A stretch of 64,000 nucleotides of DNA from NCBI RefSeq assembly GCF_000765665.2, contig NZ_JROZ02000001.1:310001-374000 (forward strand). The letters are read 5' to 3'. Position numbers and translations under genes: made by a program. Of the stretch, positions 55,323 through 64,000 are shown in pieces. Below the pieces are notes generated by a model. It searched no databases and was not told the DNA's origin. It saw only the letters and a list, made by a program, of their open reading frames with translations. This DNA comes from Helicobacter sp. MIT 05-5293 (GTDB lineage: Bacteria; Campylobacterota; Campylobacteria; Campylobacterales; Helicobacteraceae). Position 1 is the first letter of the stretch. The number at the start of each line of letters is the position of its first letter.

Positions 55323-56087
55323 ATGCGTCAAATGATGATATTACTCTTCTTTTGTGTGATGTCTTGTGTGAAAGTTTTTGCTTATGTTTGTAATCATAGT
55401 GGCTATTGCGAAGACGGGCGCATTGGCATCGGAGCGCATTATAGCAATCTTGCTTCTCCTATTTCAAAAGCCTCTAGCACAGGCGGATACATCTCTATGT
55501 ATGGAGGGTATTATTATAAGAGATTGTATGGGGCATTGGATTTTATAGGAGGGCTTACACGCCCGAGATTTAAGACAGATTCAGGCATATATAGGGATAA
55601 TGCCTCCTATTTCTTTGCTTCTTCGGCGTTGCATCTTGGCGCGAGTTTTGGTAAAGACAATGCTTTTTTACTCTATCTTGTGCCAAGACTTGAAGTATAT
55701 AGCTTTGGCGAAGATGATAGATTGGGGAAGTTTGCTGTTGCACACTTTGCCATAGGACCGCACATTCGCAATCGCTTTAGTTTAAGCGAAAAGCTAATCC
55801 TTGAAGCAGAATTAGGAGCGGAAGCCAACTCAAGACGATATATAGGTGAAAGCTTTAGCGATAAGAAAGGCTTTGATGGGAGTTATCGCCTCAATGCTTC
55901 TTTGGGTTTGTATTTTAAACGAGGCGGTGAATATAGCCGAAAAATTGATTTTTACACTAAATTAGGAGGTGTGTTTTATCATAACAAAGCGTATGTTCAT
56001 AGCACCTCCGTTCTTCAACCTACGACTAGAGATTTTGCACTGATGCTTGAAGTCGGTATGACGCTTGAAAATCTCTTTCGTTTATGA
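55323..56087 (+). CDS. Predicted outer-membrane beta-barrel protein, unknown
   Basis: The 254-residue protein has a signal peptide (about 1-20, ending VFA), two early cysteines (YVCNHSGYCED, likely a disulphide) and alternating aromatic/hydrophobic strands throughout: IGIGAHYSNL, GYISMYGGYYYKRLYGALDF, FAVAHFAIGPHIRN, LNASLGLYFKRG, FALMLEVGMTLENLFRL. The C-terminal Leu and strand are compatible with BAM insertion, though not a terminal Phe. I cannot assign a function. AAAAAGGAG precedes the start. Confidence 0.7.
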   Translation: MRQMMILLFFCVMSCVKVFAYVCNHSGYCEDGRIGIGAHYSNLASPISKASSTGGYISMYGGYYYKRLYGALDFIGGLTRPRFKTDSGIYRDNASYFFASSALHLGASFGKDNAFLLYLVPRLEVYSFGEDDRLGKFAVAHFAIGPHIRNRFSLSEKLILEAELGAEANSRRYIGESFSDKKGFDGSYRLNASLGLYFKRGGEYSRKIDFYTKLGGVFYHNKAYVHSTSVLQPTTRDFALMLEVGMTLENLFRL

Positions 56088-56098
56088 GCTTCTATTTT

Positions 56099-56127
56099 AG
56101 AATCTATCACGATATGCGGTAGATTCT
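56099..56127. terminator. Inverted pair of AGAATCT words after the barrel gene
   Basis: AGAATCTA at 56099-56106 and TAGATTCT at 56120-56127 form a perfect 8-bp inverted repeat, extended by a G-U pair and a C-G pair, 12 bp after the stop of the outer-membrane gene. The loop is about 10 nt. The tail is TCTTCTTT and not a T run, so it would be a modest terminator. Confidence 0.5.
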
Positions 56128-56299
56128 GTCTTCTTTACGATTCTCGCTCAATATTTTATGAACAAAGTGCTGCATACTTTTTGTAAAATAATTTGAGTAT
56201 GTTTTTGAAAAATAGAATCTGTATGAATAAGAATCTCAAATCTATCCTTATAAAAAGGAAACTAAAAAATTAAAAAATCTCGAAAAATAGGCAAAGTGC

Positions 56300-56329
56300 T
56301 TGACTTTTTTTCTTAAATTTCATTATAAT
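56300..56329 (+). promoter_or_regulatory. Promoter of the S10 ribosomal protein operon
   Basis: TTGACT at 56300-56305, an 18-bp spacer and TATAAT at 56324-56329 form a near-consensus vegetative promoter. It is unusual here in having a clear -35. The start would be near 56336, with a ~50-nt leader before rpsJ. Confidence 0.82.
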
Positions 56330-56386
56330 TAGCGGCTCAAAACATCAATATTATTGATGAGTTCTTTAATGAAATAAGGAAAAAAT

Positions 56387-56698
56387 ATGGAAAGAATACG
56401 ACTTAGGCTCAAAGCTTATGATCATAGGGTTCTTGATAGATCAGTTGCATCTATTGTAGAAGCAGTTAAGAGGACAGGTTCAGAAATTAGAGGTCCAGTG
56501 CCGCTCCCAACGAAAAAGAAACGATACACGGTGTTGAGGTCTCCTCATATCAATAAAGATTCACGCGAGCAATTTGAGATTCGTGTGCATCATCGTATTA
56601 TTGATATTATTTCGGCAACCCCTGATACCGTAGATAGCCTTATGAAACTTGATTTAGCTCCTGAAGTAGATGTCGAAGTAATGTCTATGAGCAAGTAA
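56387..56698 (+). CDS. rpsJ: Ribosomal protein S10
   Basis: This is a small-subunit head protein that also serves as NusE in antitermination. [20 protein letters not shown] and [19 protein letters not shown] are diagnostic. At 103 residues it is complete and is the first gene of the operon. Confidence 0.98.
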   Translation: MERIRLRLKAYDHRVLDRSVASIVEAVKRTGSEIRGPVPLPTKKKRYTVLRSPHINKDSREQFEIRVHHRIIDIISATPDTVDSLMKLDLAPEVDVEVMSMSK

Positions 56699-56721
56699 AG
56701 TAAGGTAAAAAGGATTCAAGT

Positions 56722-57300
56722 ATGGAATTTATAGTAGAAAAAATTGGTATGAGCCGAACAATAGGCGTTAAAAGTGAGGCAGTTACTTTACTCAAGGTTT
56801 TGGGAGCAAAAGTTTGCGAATTGCAAGAAAATGGCAAGGGTTTAGTAGCGTATGCTCAAGGCAAAACAATGAATAAAGCAATTGCTGGGAATCAAAAGAA
56901 ATATAATCTTAGTAAAGAGTTTAATCGATTTGCAACGCTTAAGGTTAGCAATAAAGAATTAGGCGATTTGGATATGAGTGTTTTGAATGAAGCAAAAAAG
57001 GTAAAAGTAAGCTTCAAGACAAAAGGACGAGGATTCAGCGGTGCGATGAAACGATGGAATTTTCAAGGTGGTCCCGGAGCTCATGGGAGTAGATTTCACA
57101 GAAGACTAGGTTCTATTGGTAATCGTGAATGGCCCGGACGTGTGCAACCGGGTAAAAAAATGGCAGGACACTATGGGAATGAGCTTGTAAGCGTTAAAAA
57201 TAGCGTGATGTCCTTTGATCAAGAGAGTGCTATTTTAGTGCTTAAAGGGTCAATTGCTGGATATAATGGCGCATTGGGTCGTATTCAAATTATAAAATAA
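56722..57300 (+). CDS. rplC: Ribosomal protein L3
   Basis: L3 reaches the peptidyl-transferase centre. [23 protein letters not shown] in part, with the conserved [18 protein letters not shown], identifies it. It begins with a slightly altered N-terminus ([13 protein letters not shown]) and has 192 residues. Confidence 0.98.
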   Translation: MEFIVEKIGMSRTIGVKSEAVTLLKVLGAKVCELQENGKGLVAYAQGKTMNKAIAGNQKKYNLSKEFNRFATLKVSNKELGDLDMSVLNEAKKVKVSFKTKGRGFSGAMKRWNFQGGPGAHGSRFHRRLGSIGNREWPGRVQPGKKMAGHYGNELVSVKNSVMSFDQESAILVLKGSIAGYNGALGRIQIIK

Positions 57301-57311
57301 GGTAAAATAGA

Positions 57312-57935
57312 ATGAGTAAAGCAATCGTATTGGATAATAAGCTCAAAAAAGTCAGTGAGCTTGCATTGCCCCAAAGATATATGCAAATCAAAGAACATAA
57401 TTTGTATTTGTATGTAAAGTCTTACTTAGCCTCTTTGCGTGCAAATAATGCAGAGGCAAAAAAGCGTGGAGAAGTAAGTGGCGGTGGCAAGAAACCTTGG
57501 AATCAAAAAGGCGGAGGACGAGCACGAGCAGGTAGTATCACTTCACCTGTTTTTGTAGGCGGTGGAGTTTCTCATGGACCTAGCAATAATAGAAACTATA
57601 TCCTCAAAATCAACAAAAAACAAAAACGACTTGCACTAGAATACGCACTTTTGCAAAAAGCAAATGATAATAAGCTTTTTGTTGTTGATTCTGTAGCGGT
57701 TTCTAGTGGTAAGACAAAAGATGCGTATGCAATGTTTAAAGCTATTCAACAAAAGAATGTTTTATTTGTTGCACAAATGAGTGATGAGCCAACTTTCTTG
57801 GCTTTTAGAAACTTGCAACAATGTTATTTGATTGATTCTAATGAGCTTAATGCGTATTTGGTCGCAAATTATCGTGCTGTCGTGATTGAAAAAGCAGTAT
57901 TAGATGAAATCATTGCGTGTGATAAGGGGGAATGA
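57312..57935 (+). CDS. rplD: Ribosomal protein L4
   Basis: L4 lines the exit tunnel. The tunnel loop [20 protein letters not shown] and [15 protein letters not shown] are visible in 207 residues. In many bacteria L4 represses its own operon; no leader structure was tested here. Its stop overlaps the rplW start. Confidence 0.98.
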   Translation: MSKAIVLDNKLKKVSELALPQRYMQIKEHNLYLYVKSYLASLRANNAEAKKRGEVSGGGKKPWNQKGGGRARAGSITSPVFVGGGVSHGPSNNRNYILKINKKQKRLALEYALLQKANDNKLFVVDSVAVSSGKTKDAYAMFKAIQQKNVLFVAQMSDEPTFLAFRNLQQCYLIDSNELNAYLVANYRAVVIEKAVLDEIIACDKGE

Positions 57936-58219
57936 AAATGGCAGATATTACAGATATTAAATCAATCCTCTATACTGAAAAATCTTTGTCTCTTCAAGAA
58001 AGTGGTGTGTTGGTCGTTCAAACAGCAAGCCATGTGAGTAAAAATCAACTTAAAGAGATTTTCAAAGAATATTTTGGCATTACTCCTGTAAAGATTAATT
58101 CTCTTAAACAAGAAGGTAAGGTTAAAAGGTTTCGAGGTAAAGTCGGGCAAAGGGCTTCATTCAAGAAGTTTTATGTCAGGATTCCAGAGGGCGCAAAAAT
58201 TGATGCGCTGTCAGTATAA
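57932..58219 (+). CDS. rplW: Ribosomal protein L23
   Basis: L23 sits at the tunnel exit and docks trigger factor and [27 protein letters not shown] and the fold typical of the family are seen in 95 residues. The start overlaps the rplD stop as ATGA; an ATG 6 nt later is also possible. Confidence 0.96.
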   Translation: MKMADITDIKSILYTEKSLSLQESGVLVVQTASHVSKNQLKEIFKEYFGITPVKINSLKQEGKVKRFRGKVGQRASFKKFYVRIPEGAKIDALSV

Positions 58220-58226
58220 GGAGTGA

Positions 58227-59057
58227 ATGATGGCAATAAAAACATATAAACCCTATACGCCAAGCCGAAGATTTATGAGCAATCTTAGCTCAAATGATAT
58301 TACAGGCAAGGCAAGTGTGCGAAGTTTGCTTGTCAAGCTTCCAGTAACTGCAGGGAGAAATAATAACGGACGCATTACGAGCCGACACAAAGAGGGTGGA
58401 GCAAAAAAACTCTATCGAATCATTGATTTTAAGCGCAATAAATTTAATATTGAGGGGCGTATTGCTGCAATCGAATACGATCCTTATAGAAATTGTCGCA
58501 TTGCGCTTGTGCATTATAGTGATGGAGAAAAACGTTATATTATCCAACCAAGTGGGCTAAAAGTCGGAGATTTGGTAATGTCTGCAGAATCTGGATTGGA
58601 TATTAAAACAGGTTTTGCTATGAAACTTAAAAGCATTCCTATCGGAACAATTGTTCATAATATTGAGATGCACCCCGGAGCAGGCGGGCAACTTGCAAGA
58701 AGTGCAGGTGCAAGTGCTCAAATCATGGGTCGCGAAGGGAAATATATCATTCTTCGAATGCCTAGCGGGGAAATGCGGTATATTCTTGAAGAATGTATGG
58801 CAAGTATTGGGGTTGTAGGCAATGAAGATTTTGCTAATATTTCTATTGGAAAAGCAGGACGCAATCGTCATCGTGGTATTCGTCCGCAGACACGTGGTAG
58901 TGCTATGAACCCTGTAGATCACCCTCATGGTGGTGGTGAAGGAAAAACAGGTTCAAGCGGACATCCTGTTTCACCTTGGGGTATACCAGCAAAAGGCTTC
59001 AAGACACGCAAGAAGAAAGCGAGTGATCGATTGATCATCTCAAGAAAGAAAAAATAA
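58227..59057 (+). CDS. rplB: Ribosomal protein L2
   Basis: L2 bridges the subunits and is essential for peptidyl transfer. Conserved parts are [34 protein letters not shown] and the catalytic-site [15 protein letters not shown] (His). The length of 276 is standard. ATG 58227 or 58230 may be used after AAGGAG. Confidence 0.98.
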   Translation: MMAIKTYKPYTPSRRFMSNLSSNDITGKASVRSLLVKLPVTAGRNNNGRITSRHKEGGAKKLYRIIDFKRNKFNIEGRIAAIEYDPYRNCRIALVHYSDGEKRYIIQPSGLKVGDLVMSAESGLDIKTGFAMKLKSIPIGTIVHNIEMHPGAGGQLARSAGASAQIMGREGKYIILRMPSGEMRYILEECMASIGVVGNEDFANISIGKAGRNRHRGIRPQTRGSAMNPVDHPHGGGEGKTGSSGHPVSPWGIPAKGFKTRKKKASDRLIISRKKK

Positions 59058-59068
59058 GGAAAGCAGAT

Positions 59069-59350
59069 ATGGCAAGATCAATTAAAAAAGGTCCATTTAT
59101 TGATGATTATTTATTTAAGAAGGTAACCAAAGCAAGAGAGAGCAAGGATAATAAGCCTATCAAAACATGGTCAAGACGAAGCACTATTCTTCCTGATATG
59201 ATTGGAATGACTTTTAATGTTCATAATGGACGAGCATTTGTGCCTGTGTATATTACAGAAAACCATGTGGGTTACAAGCTTGGCGAATTTGCTCCAACAC
59301 GCACTTTTAAAGGACATAAGGGCAGTGTCCAAAAGAAAATTGGTAAATAA
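59069..59350 (+). CDS. rpsS: Ribosomal protein S19
   Basis: This small-subunit head protein has the diagnostic [30 protein letters not shown] and [10 protein letters not shown]. It is complete at 93 residues. Confidence 0.98.
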   Translation: MARSIKKGPFIDDYLFKKVTKARESKDNKPIKTWSRRSTILPDMIGMTFNVHNGRAFVPVYITENHVGYKLGEFAPTRTFKGHKGSVQKKIGK

Positions 59351-59363
59351 TAAAGGAGCATAG

Positions 59364-59936
59364 ATGAGTAAAGCATTATTGAGGTATATTAGATTATCTC
59401 CGACCAAAGCACGTCTTATTGCTAGAGAAGTGCAAGGAATGAGTGCAGAGCTTGCTATTGCGAGTTTGGAATTTACACCCAACAAAGCGGCAAGAGTTAT
59501 TTCAAAAGTGATAGCTTCTGCGGTAGCTAATGGTGGCTATGATGCGCAAGATGTGATTGTTACTTCTTGCAGGGTAGATGCAGGACCAGTGCTTCGCCGT
59601 TTTATGCCTCGTGCTAAAGGACGAGCTACTCCTATCAGAAAACCTACTGCACATATCTTAGTCGAGGTAGGAACGCAGAAATCAACTAAGTCATCTGTTC
59701 AAACACAAGCTAAAACTAAAACAAGTGCCAAATCTAGCAAGACTTCTGAATCTAATGTTTCGGAGGCTAAATCAAATAAAAGCACAGCTAAGTTTTCAGC
59801 TTCAAAGACTAAGGATACTTCAAAGAATGCTCAATCTGAAGTAAAGTCGTCTAAGGCAGTAAAAGCAGATTCTGGGACTAAGAGTGCTAGCAAAAAGGTA
59901 ACGACAAAGAAAAAAAATGAAGGTGAGGAAAAATAA
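59364..59936 (+). CDS. rplV: Ribosomal protein L22 with a long Lys/Ser/Thr-rich tail
   Basis: Residues 1-105 are a normal L22, which lines the exit tunnel with a beta hairpin ([29 protein letters not shown] in parts). A further 85 residues (106-190) are low-complexity, rich in Lys, Ser, Thr and Ala (for example [14 protein letters not shown]), likely disordered and basic. Typical L22 has 110-120 residues. The tail is in frame with no stop and ends 2 bp before rpsC, so it is not an assembly artefact of a missed stop. L22 termini lie on the outer surface near the exit. Confidence 0.96.
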   Translation: MSKALLRYIRLSPTKARLIAREVQGMSAELAIASLEFTPNKAARVISKVIASAVANGGYDAQDVIVTSCRVDAGPVLRRFMPRAKGRATPIRKPTAHILVEVGTQKSTKSSVQTQAKTKTSAKSSKTSESNVSEAKSNKSTAKFSASKTKDTSKNAQSEVKSSKAVKADSGTKSASKKVTTKKKNEGEEK

Positions 59937-59938
59937 CA

Positions 59939-60646
59939 ATGGGTCAAAAAGTCAATCCAATAGGTCTTAGATTAGGCATTAACAGAAATTGGTCTTCGCG
60001 ATGGTTTTCTGTGTCTCAAACGACCCCTTCAAATATTCTTGAAGATCATAAGATTCGTAAGTTTCTTAAGCGTGAAATGTATTATGCGGGTGTGAGTGAG
60101 ATTGTTATTGAGCGTGCTGCAAACAAGATTCGCGTTACCGTGGTAGCTTCTCGTCCGGGTTTGATTATTGGTAAAAAAGGTGTTGATATTGATAAACATA
60201 AAGAATCATTAAAAAAACTTCTTCAAAAAGAAGTATTTATCAATATCAAAGAGGCAAAACGTCCTCAAGCGAATGCTCAACTTGCTGCAGAAAATATTGC
60301 GACACAACTTGAAAAGCGTGTTGCTTTTAGACGTGCTATGAAAAAGGTTATGCAGGCTGCGATGAAATCAGGCGCAAAGGGTGTTAAAGTTAAAGTTTCT
60401 GGACGTTTGGCTGGTGCTGAAATGGCTCGGACAGAATGGTATATGGAAGGAAGAGTTCCTCTTCATACTTTACGCGCAAAGATAGATTATGGTTTTGCAG
60501 AAGCAATGACGACATATGGTATCATTGGCGTGAAAGTGTGGATTTTTAAGGGTGAGGTTTTGCATAAGGGTATTCAACCTGAAAAAAAAGAAGAGAATAA
60601 ATCTGATAAAGAGACTCGAAGTAAATCACGAAGAGGGAGGCAGTAA
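59939..60646 (+). CDS. rpsC: Ribosomal protein S3
   Basis: This mRNA-entry-site protein has a KH domain. [35 protein letters not shown] and [22 protein letters not shown] in part are diagnostic. The 235 residues end in a charged tail ([19 protein letters not shown]). Confidence 0.98.
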   Translation: MGQKVNPIGLRLGINRNWSSRWFSVSQTTPSNILEDHKIRKFLKREMYYAGVSEIVIERAANKIRVTVVASRPGLIIGKKGVDIDKHKESLKKLLQKEVFINIKEAKRPQANAQLAAENIATQLEKRVAFRRAMKKVMQAAMKSGAKGVKVKVSGRLAGAEMARTEWYMEGRVPLHTLRAKIDYGFAEAMTTYGIIGVKVWIFKGEVLHKGIQPEKKEENKSDKETRSKSRRGRQ

Positions 60647-60649
60647 ATT

Positions 60650-61075
60650 ATGTTAATGCCAAAGAAAACAAAATATAGAAAGCAGATGAAAGGACGCAAT
60701 CGTGGTAAATCTTTCCGCGGTTCGTTATTAGCTTTTGGTAATATTGGTATCAAAGCAATTGAGCATGGACGCATTGATTCGCGTCAAATAGAATCTGCTC
60801 GTATTGCGATGACACGACATATCAAAAGAGCGGGTAAAGTGTGGATTCGAGTATTTCCTGATAAGCCCTTGACTGCTAAGCCACTTGCAACGAGAATGGG
60901 TAAAGGTAAAGGTGGTGTAGAGAAATGGGTGATGAATATCAAGCCGGGTCGTATGATTTACGAAATGGCAGGTATTGATGAAGCATTAGCGCGTGAAGCT
61001 TTAACCTTGGCGCAAAGTAAGCTCCCATTCAAAACAAAAATCATAACGAGCGAGAGTGAAAATGAAATTTATTGA
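60650..61075 (+). CDS. rplP: Ribosomal protein L16
   Basis: L16 binds near the A-site t[22 protein letters not shown] and [20 protein letters not shown] are diagnostic in 141 residues. The start [10 protein letters not shown] may alternatively be the second Met. It overlaps rpmC by 14 nt. Confidence 0.97.
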   Translation: MLMPKKTKYRKQMKGRNRGKSFRGSLLAFGNIGIKAIEHGRIDSRQIESARIAMTRHIKRAGKVWIRVFPDKPLTAKPLATRMGKGKGGVEKWVMNIKPGRMIYEMAGIDEALAREALTLAQSKLPFKTKIITSESENEIY

Positions 61076-61256
61076 TTTGAAAGATAAGGATGTTGCTGAA
61101 TTACAAAAAATGTTGAAAGAAAAGAAGTCGTTGCTTTTTGAAAAAAGATTGCAACTTAAAACAATGCAGCTGACTAATCCTAGCGAAATTAAAGTGATTC
61201 GTAAGGATATCGCTCGTATTAATACAGCCTTAAGTGCGAAAAAGGATTCAGAATGA
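61062..61256 (+). CDS. rpmC: Ribosomal protein L29
   Basis: This is a small two-helix protein near the tunnel exit. [20 protein letters not shown] and the later [12 protein letters not shown] fit L29. ATG 61062 is chosen; an in-frame GTG lies 6 nt earlier. Both overlap the rplP end. Confidence 0.94.
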   Translation: MKFIDLKDKDVAELQKMLKEKKSLLFEKRLQLKTMQLTNPSEIKVIRKDIARINTALSAKKDSE

Positions 61257-61519
61257 GTGAAAAACAAGCACATAAAAGAGTCATACAAGGTAAAGTAATT
61301 AGCAAGGCAGGCGATAAAAGTGTGGTAATACTTGTGGAGCGTAAGGTTGTGCATCCTAAATATCGCAAAATTGTTAAACGTTTTAAGAAATATACCATTC
61401 ATGATGAAAATCATACATCAAAGATTGGCGATGTGGTTAGTGCGATTGAATGTAAACCTATTTCAAAAACTAAAGCTTTTAGATTGAAAGAAATCGTTAC
61501 TGCAGGGGTGGAATTATGA
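61253..61519 (+). CDS. rpsQ: Ribosomal protein S17
   Basis: This OB-fold small-subunit protein is recognised by [19 protein letters not shown] and [27 protein letters not shown] in parts. It has 88 residues and overlaps both neighbours by 4 nt. Confidence 0.97.
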   Translation: MSEKQAHKRVIQGKVISKAGDKSVVILVERKVVHPKYRKIVKRFKKYTIHDENHTSKIGDVVSAIECKPISKTKAFRLKEIVTAGVEL

Positions 61520-61884
61520 TACAAAGTTTTACAAGATTAAGCGTTGCGGATAATAGTGGCGCGAAAGAAATTATGTGTATTAAAATATTGGGTGGAAGCC
61601 ACAGAAGATACGCTCATGTTGGTGATGTTATCGTTGCTTCAGTAAAAAAGGCTATTCCTAATGGAAAAGTTAAAAAAGGGCAAGTGGTGAAAGCAGTTGT
61701 CGTGCGAACGACTAAAGAGATTCATAGAGAAAATGGCTCTTTGGTGCGTTTTGATGATAATGCAGCGGTGATTTTGGACGCAAAAAGAGAGCCTATAGGT
61801 ACAAGAATCTTTGGTCCAGTCAGTAGAGAAGTGCGATACGCAAATTTTATGAAAATAGTATCGTTAGCTCCGGAGGTGTTATAG
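61516..61884 (+). CDS. rplN: Ribosomal protein L14
   Basis: L14 forms an intersubunit bridge. The family signature [19 protein letters not shown] and [13 protein letters not shown] are present in 122 residues. Its last base is shared with the rplX start codon. Confidence 0.98.
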   Translation: MIQSFTRLSVADNSGAKEIMCIKILGGSHRRYAHVGDVIVASVKKAIPNGKVKKGQVVKAVVVRTTKEIHRENGSLVRFDDNAAVILDAKREPIGTRIFGPVSREVRYANFMKIVSLAPEVL

Positions 61885-62117
61885 TGGGAAAGTTCAAAAT
61901 TAAAAAAGGTGATACCGTAAAGGTAATTGCTGGAGATGATAAAGGCACAAGTGGTAAAGTTCTGCAAGTTTTGCCGAAAAAATCGCAAGTCATTGTAGAA
62001 GGTTGTAAAATTGCAAAAAAGGCAATTAAGGCAAGTGAAAAAAATCCAAAGGGTGGATTTATAACTAAAGAAATGCCAATGAGTATTTCTAATGTTAAGA
62101 AAGTGGAAGGAGAATAG
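61884..62117 (+). CDS. rplX: Ribosomal protein L24
   Basis: L24 initiates large-subunit assembly. [22 protein letters not shown] (KOW motif) is clear in 77 residues. The start codon is GTG, overlapping rplN by one base, with GGAGG upstream. Confidence 0.97.
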   Translation: MGKFKIKKGDTVKVIAGDDKGTSGKVLQVLPKKSQVIVEGCKIAKKAIKASEKNPKGGFITKEMPMSISNVKKVEGE

Positions 62118-62120
62118 TCG

Positions 62121-62666
62121 ATGTTTGCTCTAAGAGAAAAATATAAAAAAGATATTGTGCAACAGCTAAAATCTGAGCTTAATATCACTAATCCTATGCT
62201 TTTGCCTAAAGTTGAAAAAATTGTGATTAGCGTGGGAGCTGGGGATTATGCCAAAGATTCTAAAGTCATGCAAAATATTGCAGACACAATTTCATTGATT
62301 GCAGGACAAAAAGCGGTAATCACTTTAGCAAAAAAATCTGTTGCAGGTTTCAAGATGCGTGAAGGAATGCCAATGGGTGTGAAGGTAACACTTCGAGGTA
62401 ATATGATGTATAATTTTTTAGAAAAACTTATTGTAATTGCGTTACCTCGTGTGAAAGATTTTAGAGGGCTAAAACGTAATGGTTTTGATGGAAGAGGGAA
62501 TTATAGTTTTGGATTAAATGAGCAATTAATGTTTCCAGAAGTGGTATATGATGATATTATGGTAACACATGGTATGAATATTACGATTGTAACTTCTAGT
62601 AAGAGTGATAAAGAGGCATTCAAGTTACTTGAGCTCCTTGGTATGCCATTTGCGAAAGGGAGATAA
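62121..62666 (+). CDS. rplE: Ribosomal protein L5
   Basis: L5 binds 5S r[46 protein letters not shown] in parts and [11 protein letters not shown] are seen in 181 residues. Confidence 0.98.
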   Translation: MFALREKYKKDIVQQLKSELNITNPMLLPKVEKIVISVGAGDYAKDSKVMQNIADTISLIAGQKAVITLAKKSVAGFKMREGMPMGVKVTLRGNMMYNFLEKLIVIALPRVKDFRGLKRNGFDGRGNYSFGLNEQLMFPEVVYDDIMVTHGMNITIVTSSKSDKEAFKLLELLGMPFAKGR

Positions 62667-62668
62667 TT

Positions 62669-62854
62669 ATGGCAAAAAAATCAATCATTGCAAAGGCGAA
62701 GAGAAAAGCAAAATTTAGTGCAAGAGCATATACAAGATGTCAAGTGTGCGGAAGACCACATTCAGTTTATCGAGATTTTGGATTATGCAGAGTATGTTTG
62801 CGTAAGATGGGTAATGAAGGGTTGATCCCCGGACTTAGAAAAGCTAGCTGGTAA
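62669..62854 (+). CDS. rpsN: Ribosomal protein S14, zinc type
   Basis: The 61-residue form has two CxxC pairs ([10 protein letters not shown] and CRVCLRKMG) that hold zinc. Only this short type is in the operon; the long Zn-independent form is not seen in the window. Confidence 0.97.
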   Translation: MAKKSIIAKAKRKAKFSARAYTRCQVCGRPHSVYRDFGLCRVCLRKMGNEGLIPGLRKASW

Positions 62855-62864
62855 GGAGAGAAGT

Positions 62865-63260
62865 ATGGTGAATGATATTATTGCAGATTCTTTAACAAGA
62901 ATCCGTAACGCTTCTATGCGAAAATTAGAGGTAACCACGCTTTATTATGCGAAGATTGTTGTTTCAATTTTAGAAGTATTCAAAGTGAAAGGTTTTATTA
63001 AAGATTACAAAGTCAATGATAAAGATGGGAAGCAGTCTATTATGGTGCAACTTATTTATGATGAGCAAGGTCGTAGTGCTATTAATGAGATTAAACGAAT
63101 CAGCAAACCTGGGAGAAGGGTTTATAAAGGACGCAACGAACTTAAACGTTTTAAAAATGGGTATGGCACGATTGTAGTTAGCACAAGTAAGGGTGTAGTT
63201 GCCAACGATGAAGCATATCGATCAAATGTTGGTGGCGAAGCACTTTGCAGTATATGGTAG
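62865..63260 (+). CDS. rpsH: Ribosomal protein S8
   Basis: This 16S-binding protein has [15 protein letters not shown], the [10 protein letters not shown] segment and [26 protein letters not shown] in parts. It is complete at 131 residues. The C-terminal part overlaps a frame that is open upstream of rplF, which is not used. Confidence 0.97.
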   Translation: MVNDIIADSLTRIRNASMRKLEVTTLYYAKIVVSILEVFKVKGFIKDYKVNDKDGKQSIMVQLIYDEQGRSAINEIKRISKPGRRVYKGRNELKRFKNGYGTIVVSTSKGVVANDEAYRSNVGGEALCSIW

Positions 63261-63270
63261 GAGAAAGATA

Positions 63271-63807
63271 ATGTCAAGAGTTGGAAAAAAACCCATTAGT
63301 ATTCCCAAAGGTGTTGAGGTTTCTGTTCAAGGAAGCAAGATTGTTTTTAAGGGTGCTAAAGAACAAAAAGAGCTTGAAACTTTTGGGCGTGTTCAGATTG
63401 AGGTCAAAGATGGTTCTTTGAGTTTTGCTTGTATTGATTCTCAAGCTCAATCTCGTGCGTATTGGGGAACATATCGAGCGTTAGCAAATAATATTGTGAT
63501 AGGTTTAACTGAAGGTTTTAGTAAAGTATTAGAAATTAATGGCGTGGGTTATAAAGCAAGTATCAATGGCAAGAATTTAGAAATGGCTTTAGGTTTTTCT
63601 CACCCAGTTATTTATCCTATTCCTTCCGGTGTAGAGATGAGTGTAGATAAGAATACAATCACAATAAAAGGTGCAGATAAGCAACAGATAGGGCAGATCG
63701 CTGCTGAAATTAGAGAGTTTCGACCACCAGAGCCTTATAAGGGCAAAGGGATTAAATATAGTGATGAAGTTATTGTCCGCAAAGCAGGCAAGACTTCTAA
63801 AAAATAG
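63271..63807 (+). CDS. rplF: Ribosomal protein L6
   Basis: L6 lies near the factor-binding site. [17 protein letters not shown] starts the protein after AGGAG, and the end has [28 protein letters not shown] in parts. It has 178 residues; the frame is open back to 63199 inside rpsH, but that extension does not match L6. Confidence 0.97.
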   Translation: MSRVGKKPISIPKGVEVSVQGSKIVFKGAKEQKELETFGRVQIEVKDGSLSFACIDSQAQSRAYWGTYRALANNIVIGLTEGFSKVLEINGVGYKASINGKNLEMALGFSHPVIYPIPSGVEMSVDKNTITIKGADKQQIGQIAAEIREFRPPEPYKGKGIKYSDEVIVRKAGKTSKK

Positions 63808-63821
63808 AATAAGGTGAAGCT

Positions 63822-64000
63822 ATGACAGAAAAAGTATTGATACAAAAACAGATTCTAAGACGCAAAAGAAAGCTTCGCACACGAAGTAGTATTTTTGGTG
63901 TTGCACATAAGCCTAGAGTGAGCATTTTTCGTTCTAATAAATACCTTTATGCACAAGCTATTAATGATGAAAAGGGCACAACTCTTGCACATATTGATGG
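63822..64000 (+). CDS. rplR: Ribosomal protein L18, 5' part (window edge)
   Basis: The first 59 residues of the 5S-binding protein L18 are present: a basic start (LRRKRKLRTRSSIFG), then KPRVSIFRSNKYLYAQAINDEKG in parts. The frame runs off the right end. Order after rplF is standard for the spc operon. Confidence 0.95.
   Translation, partial: MTEKVLIQKQILRRKRKLRTRSSIFGVAHKPRVSIFRSNKYLYAQAINDEKGTTLAHID

Noticed and set aside
63199-63270. Upstream extension of the rplF frame inside rpsH
   Set aside because: The extension does not look like L6, and AGGAG lies just before the ATG at 63271.

Overview
The window is one chromosome segment from a Helicobacter-like member of the Campylobacterota (epsilonproteobacteria). 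The evidence is the low G+C, the receiver-less CheB, HslV with the propeptide MFEA, a Csd6-type cell-shape enzyme, nap genes ordered A-G-H-B-L-D, and gene runs matching H. pylori (atp/tol-pal; rplI-hslVU-era-csd6; greA-dut-coaX). It also carries genes that H. pylori lacks: periplasmic nitrate reductase, cheR/cheB, hisG, proB and tRNA-Sec. This fits an enterohepatic species such as the H. hepaticus/bilis/cinaedi group, but I cannot name the species. No insertion sequence, prophage or CRISPR array is visible.

Layout. 1-4292 (minus): partial ilvE, the ABC-F protein Uup, and an unusual protein with a cold-shock-like N-terminus and a coiled coil. 4483-10738 (plus): ftsK, htrA, cheR, cheB. 10788-26788 (minus): a long run of envelope and energy genes, namely murB, fliQ, tRNA-Sec, slyD, cpoB, pal, tolB, tolA, tolR, tolQ, the ATP synthase F1 genes with two b-type stalk subunits, parB, parA, birA, fmt and proB. 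26904-29122 (minus): a FUSC-family membrane protein and a small lipoprotein. 29272-33272 (plus): HD hydrolase, CPBP protease, kdsB, MATE exporter. 33306-39815 (minus): the nap operon. 40047-45096 (plus): gph, greA, dut, a YfgM-like protein, a BamB-like lipoprotein, coaX, hisG and a small secreted protein. After a minus-strand ygjP-like gene come rplI, hslV, hslU, era, csd6, an LplT-PlsC-AAS fusion, a glycosyltransferase gene split at a poly-C tract, a bacteriocin-like small ORF, and an outer-membrane beta-barrel gene. 56387 to the end: the S10-spc ribosomal protein operon, cut off in rplR.

The cell-envelope theme is strong. Tol-Pal runs straight on from the F1 ATP synthase genes. FtsK, MurB, Csd6, KdsB, BamB-like, HtrA and Aas-like proteins all serve envelope building or repair. 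The broken glycosyltransferase resembles Campylobacter jejuni CgtA, the beta-1,4-GalNAc transferase of ganglioside-mimicking lipooligosaccharide, so it is a likely on/off surface-antigen switch. The nap operon has a textbook FNR-type promoter, which suggests oxygen-controlled nitrate respiration.

Most notable: the C11 contingency tract in the cgtA-like gene; an apparent AUA start for ftsK; a perfect TTGAT-N4-ATCAA site placed 32 bp from the napA -10; a peptide ORF with a double-glycine-like leader; an 85-residue Lys/Ser/Thr-rich tail on ribosomal protein L22; and a strongly over-represented word, AGAATCT/AGATTCT, that also forms inverted pairs after genes.
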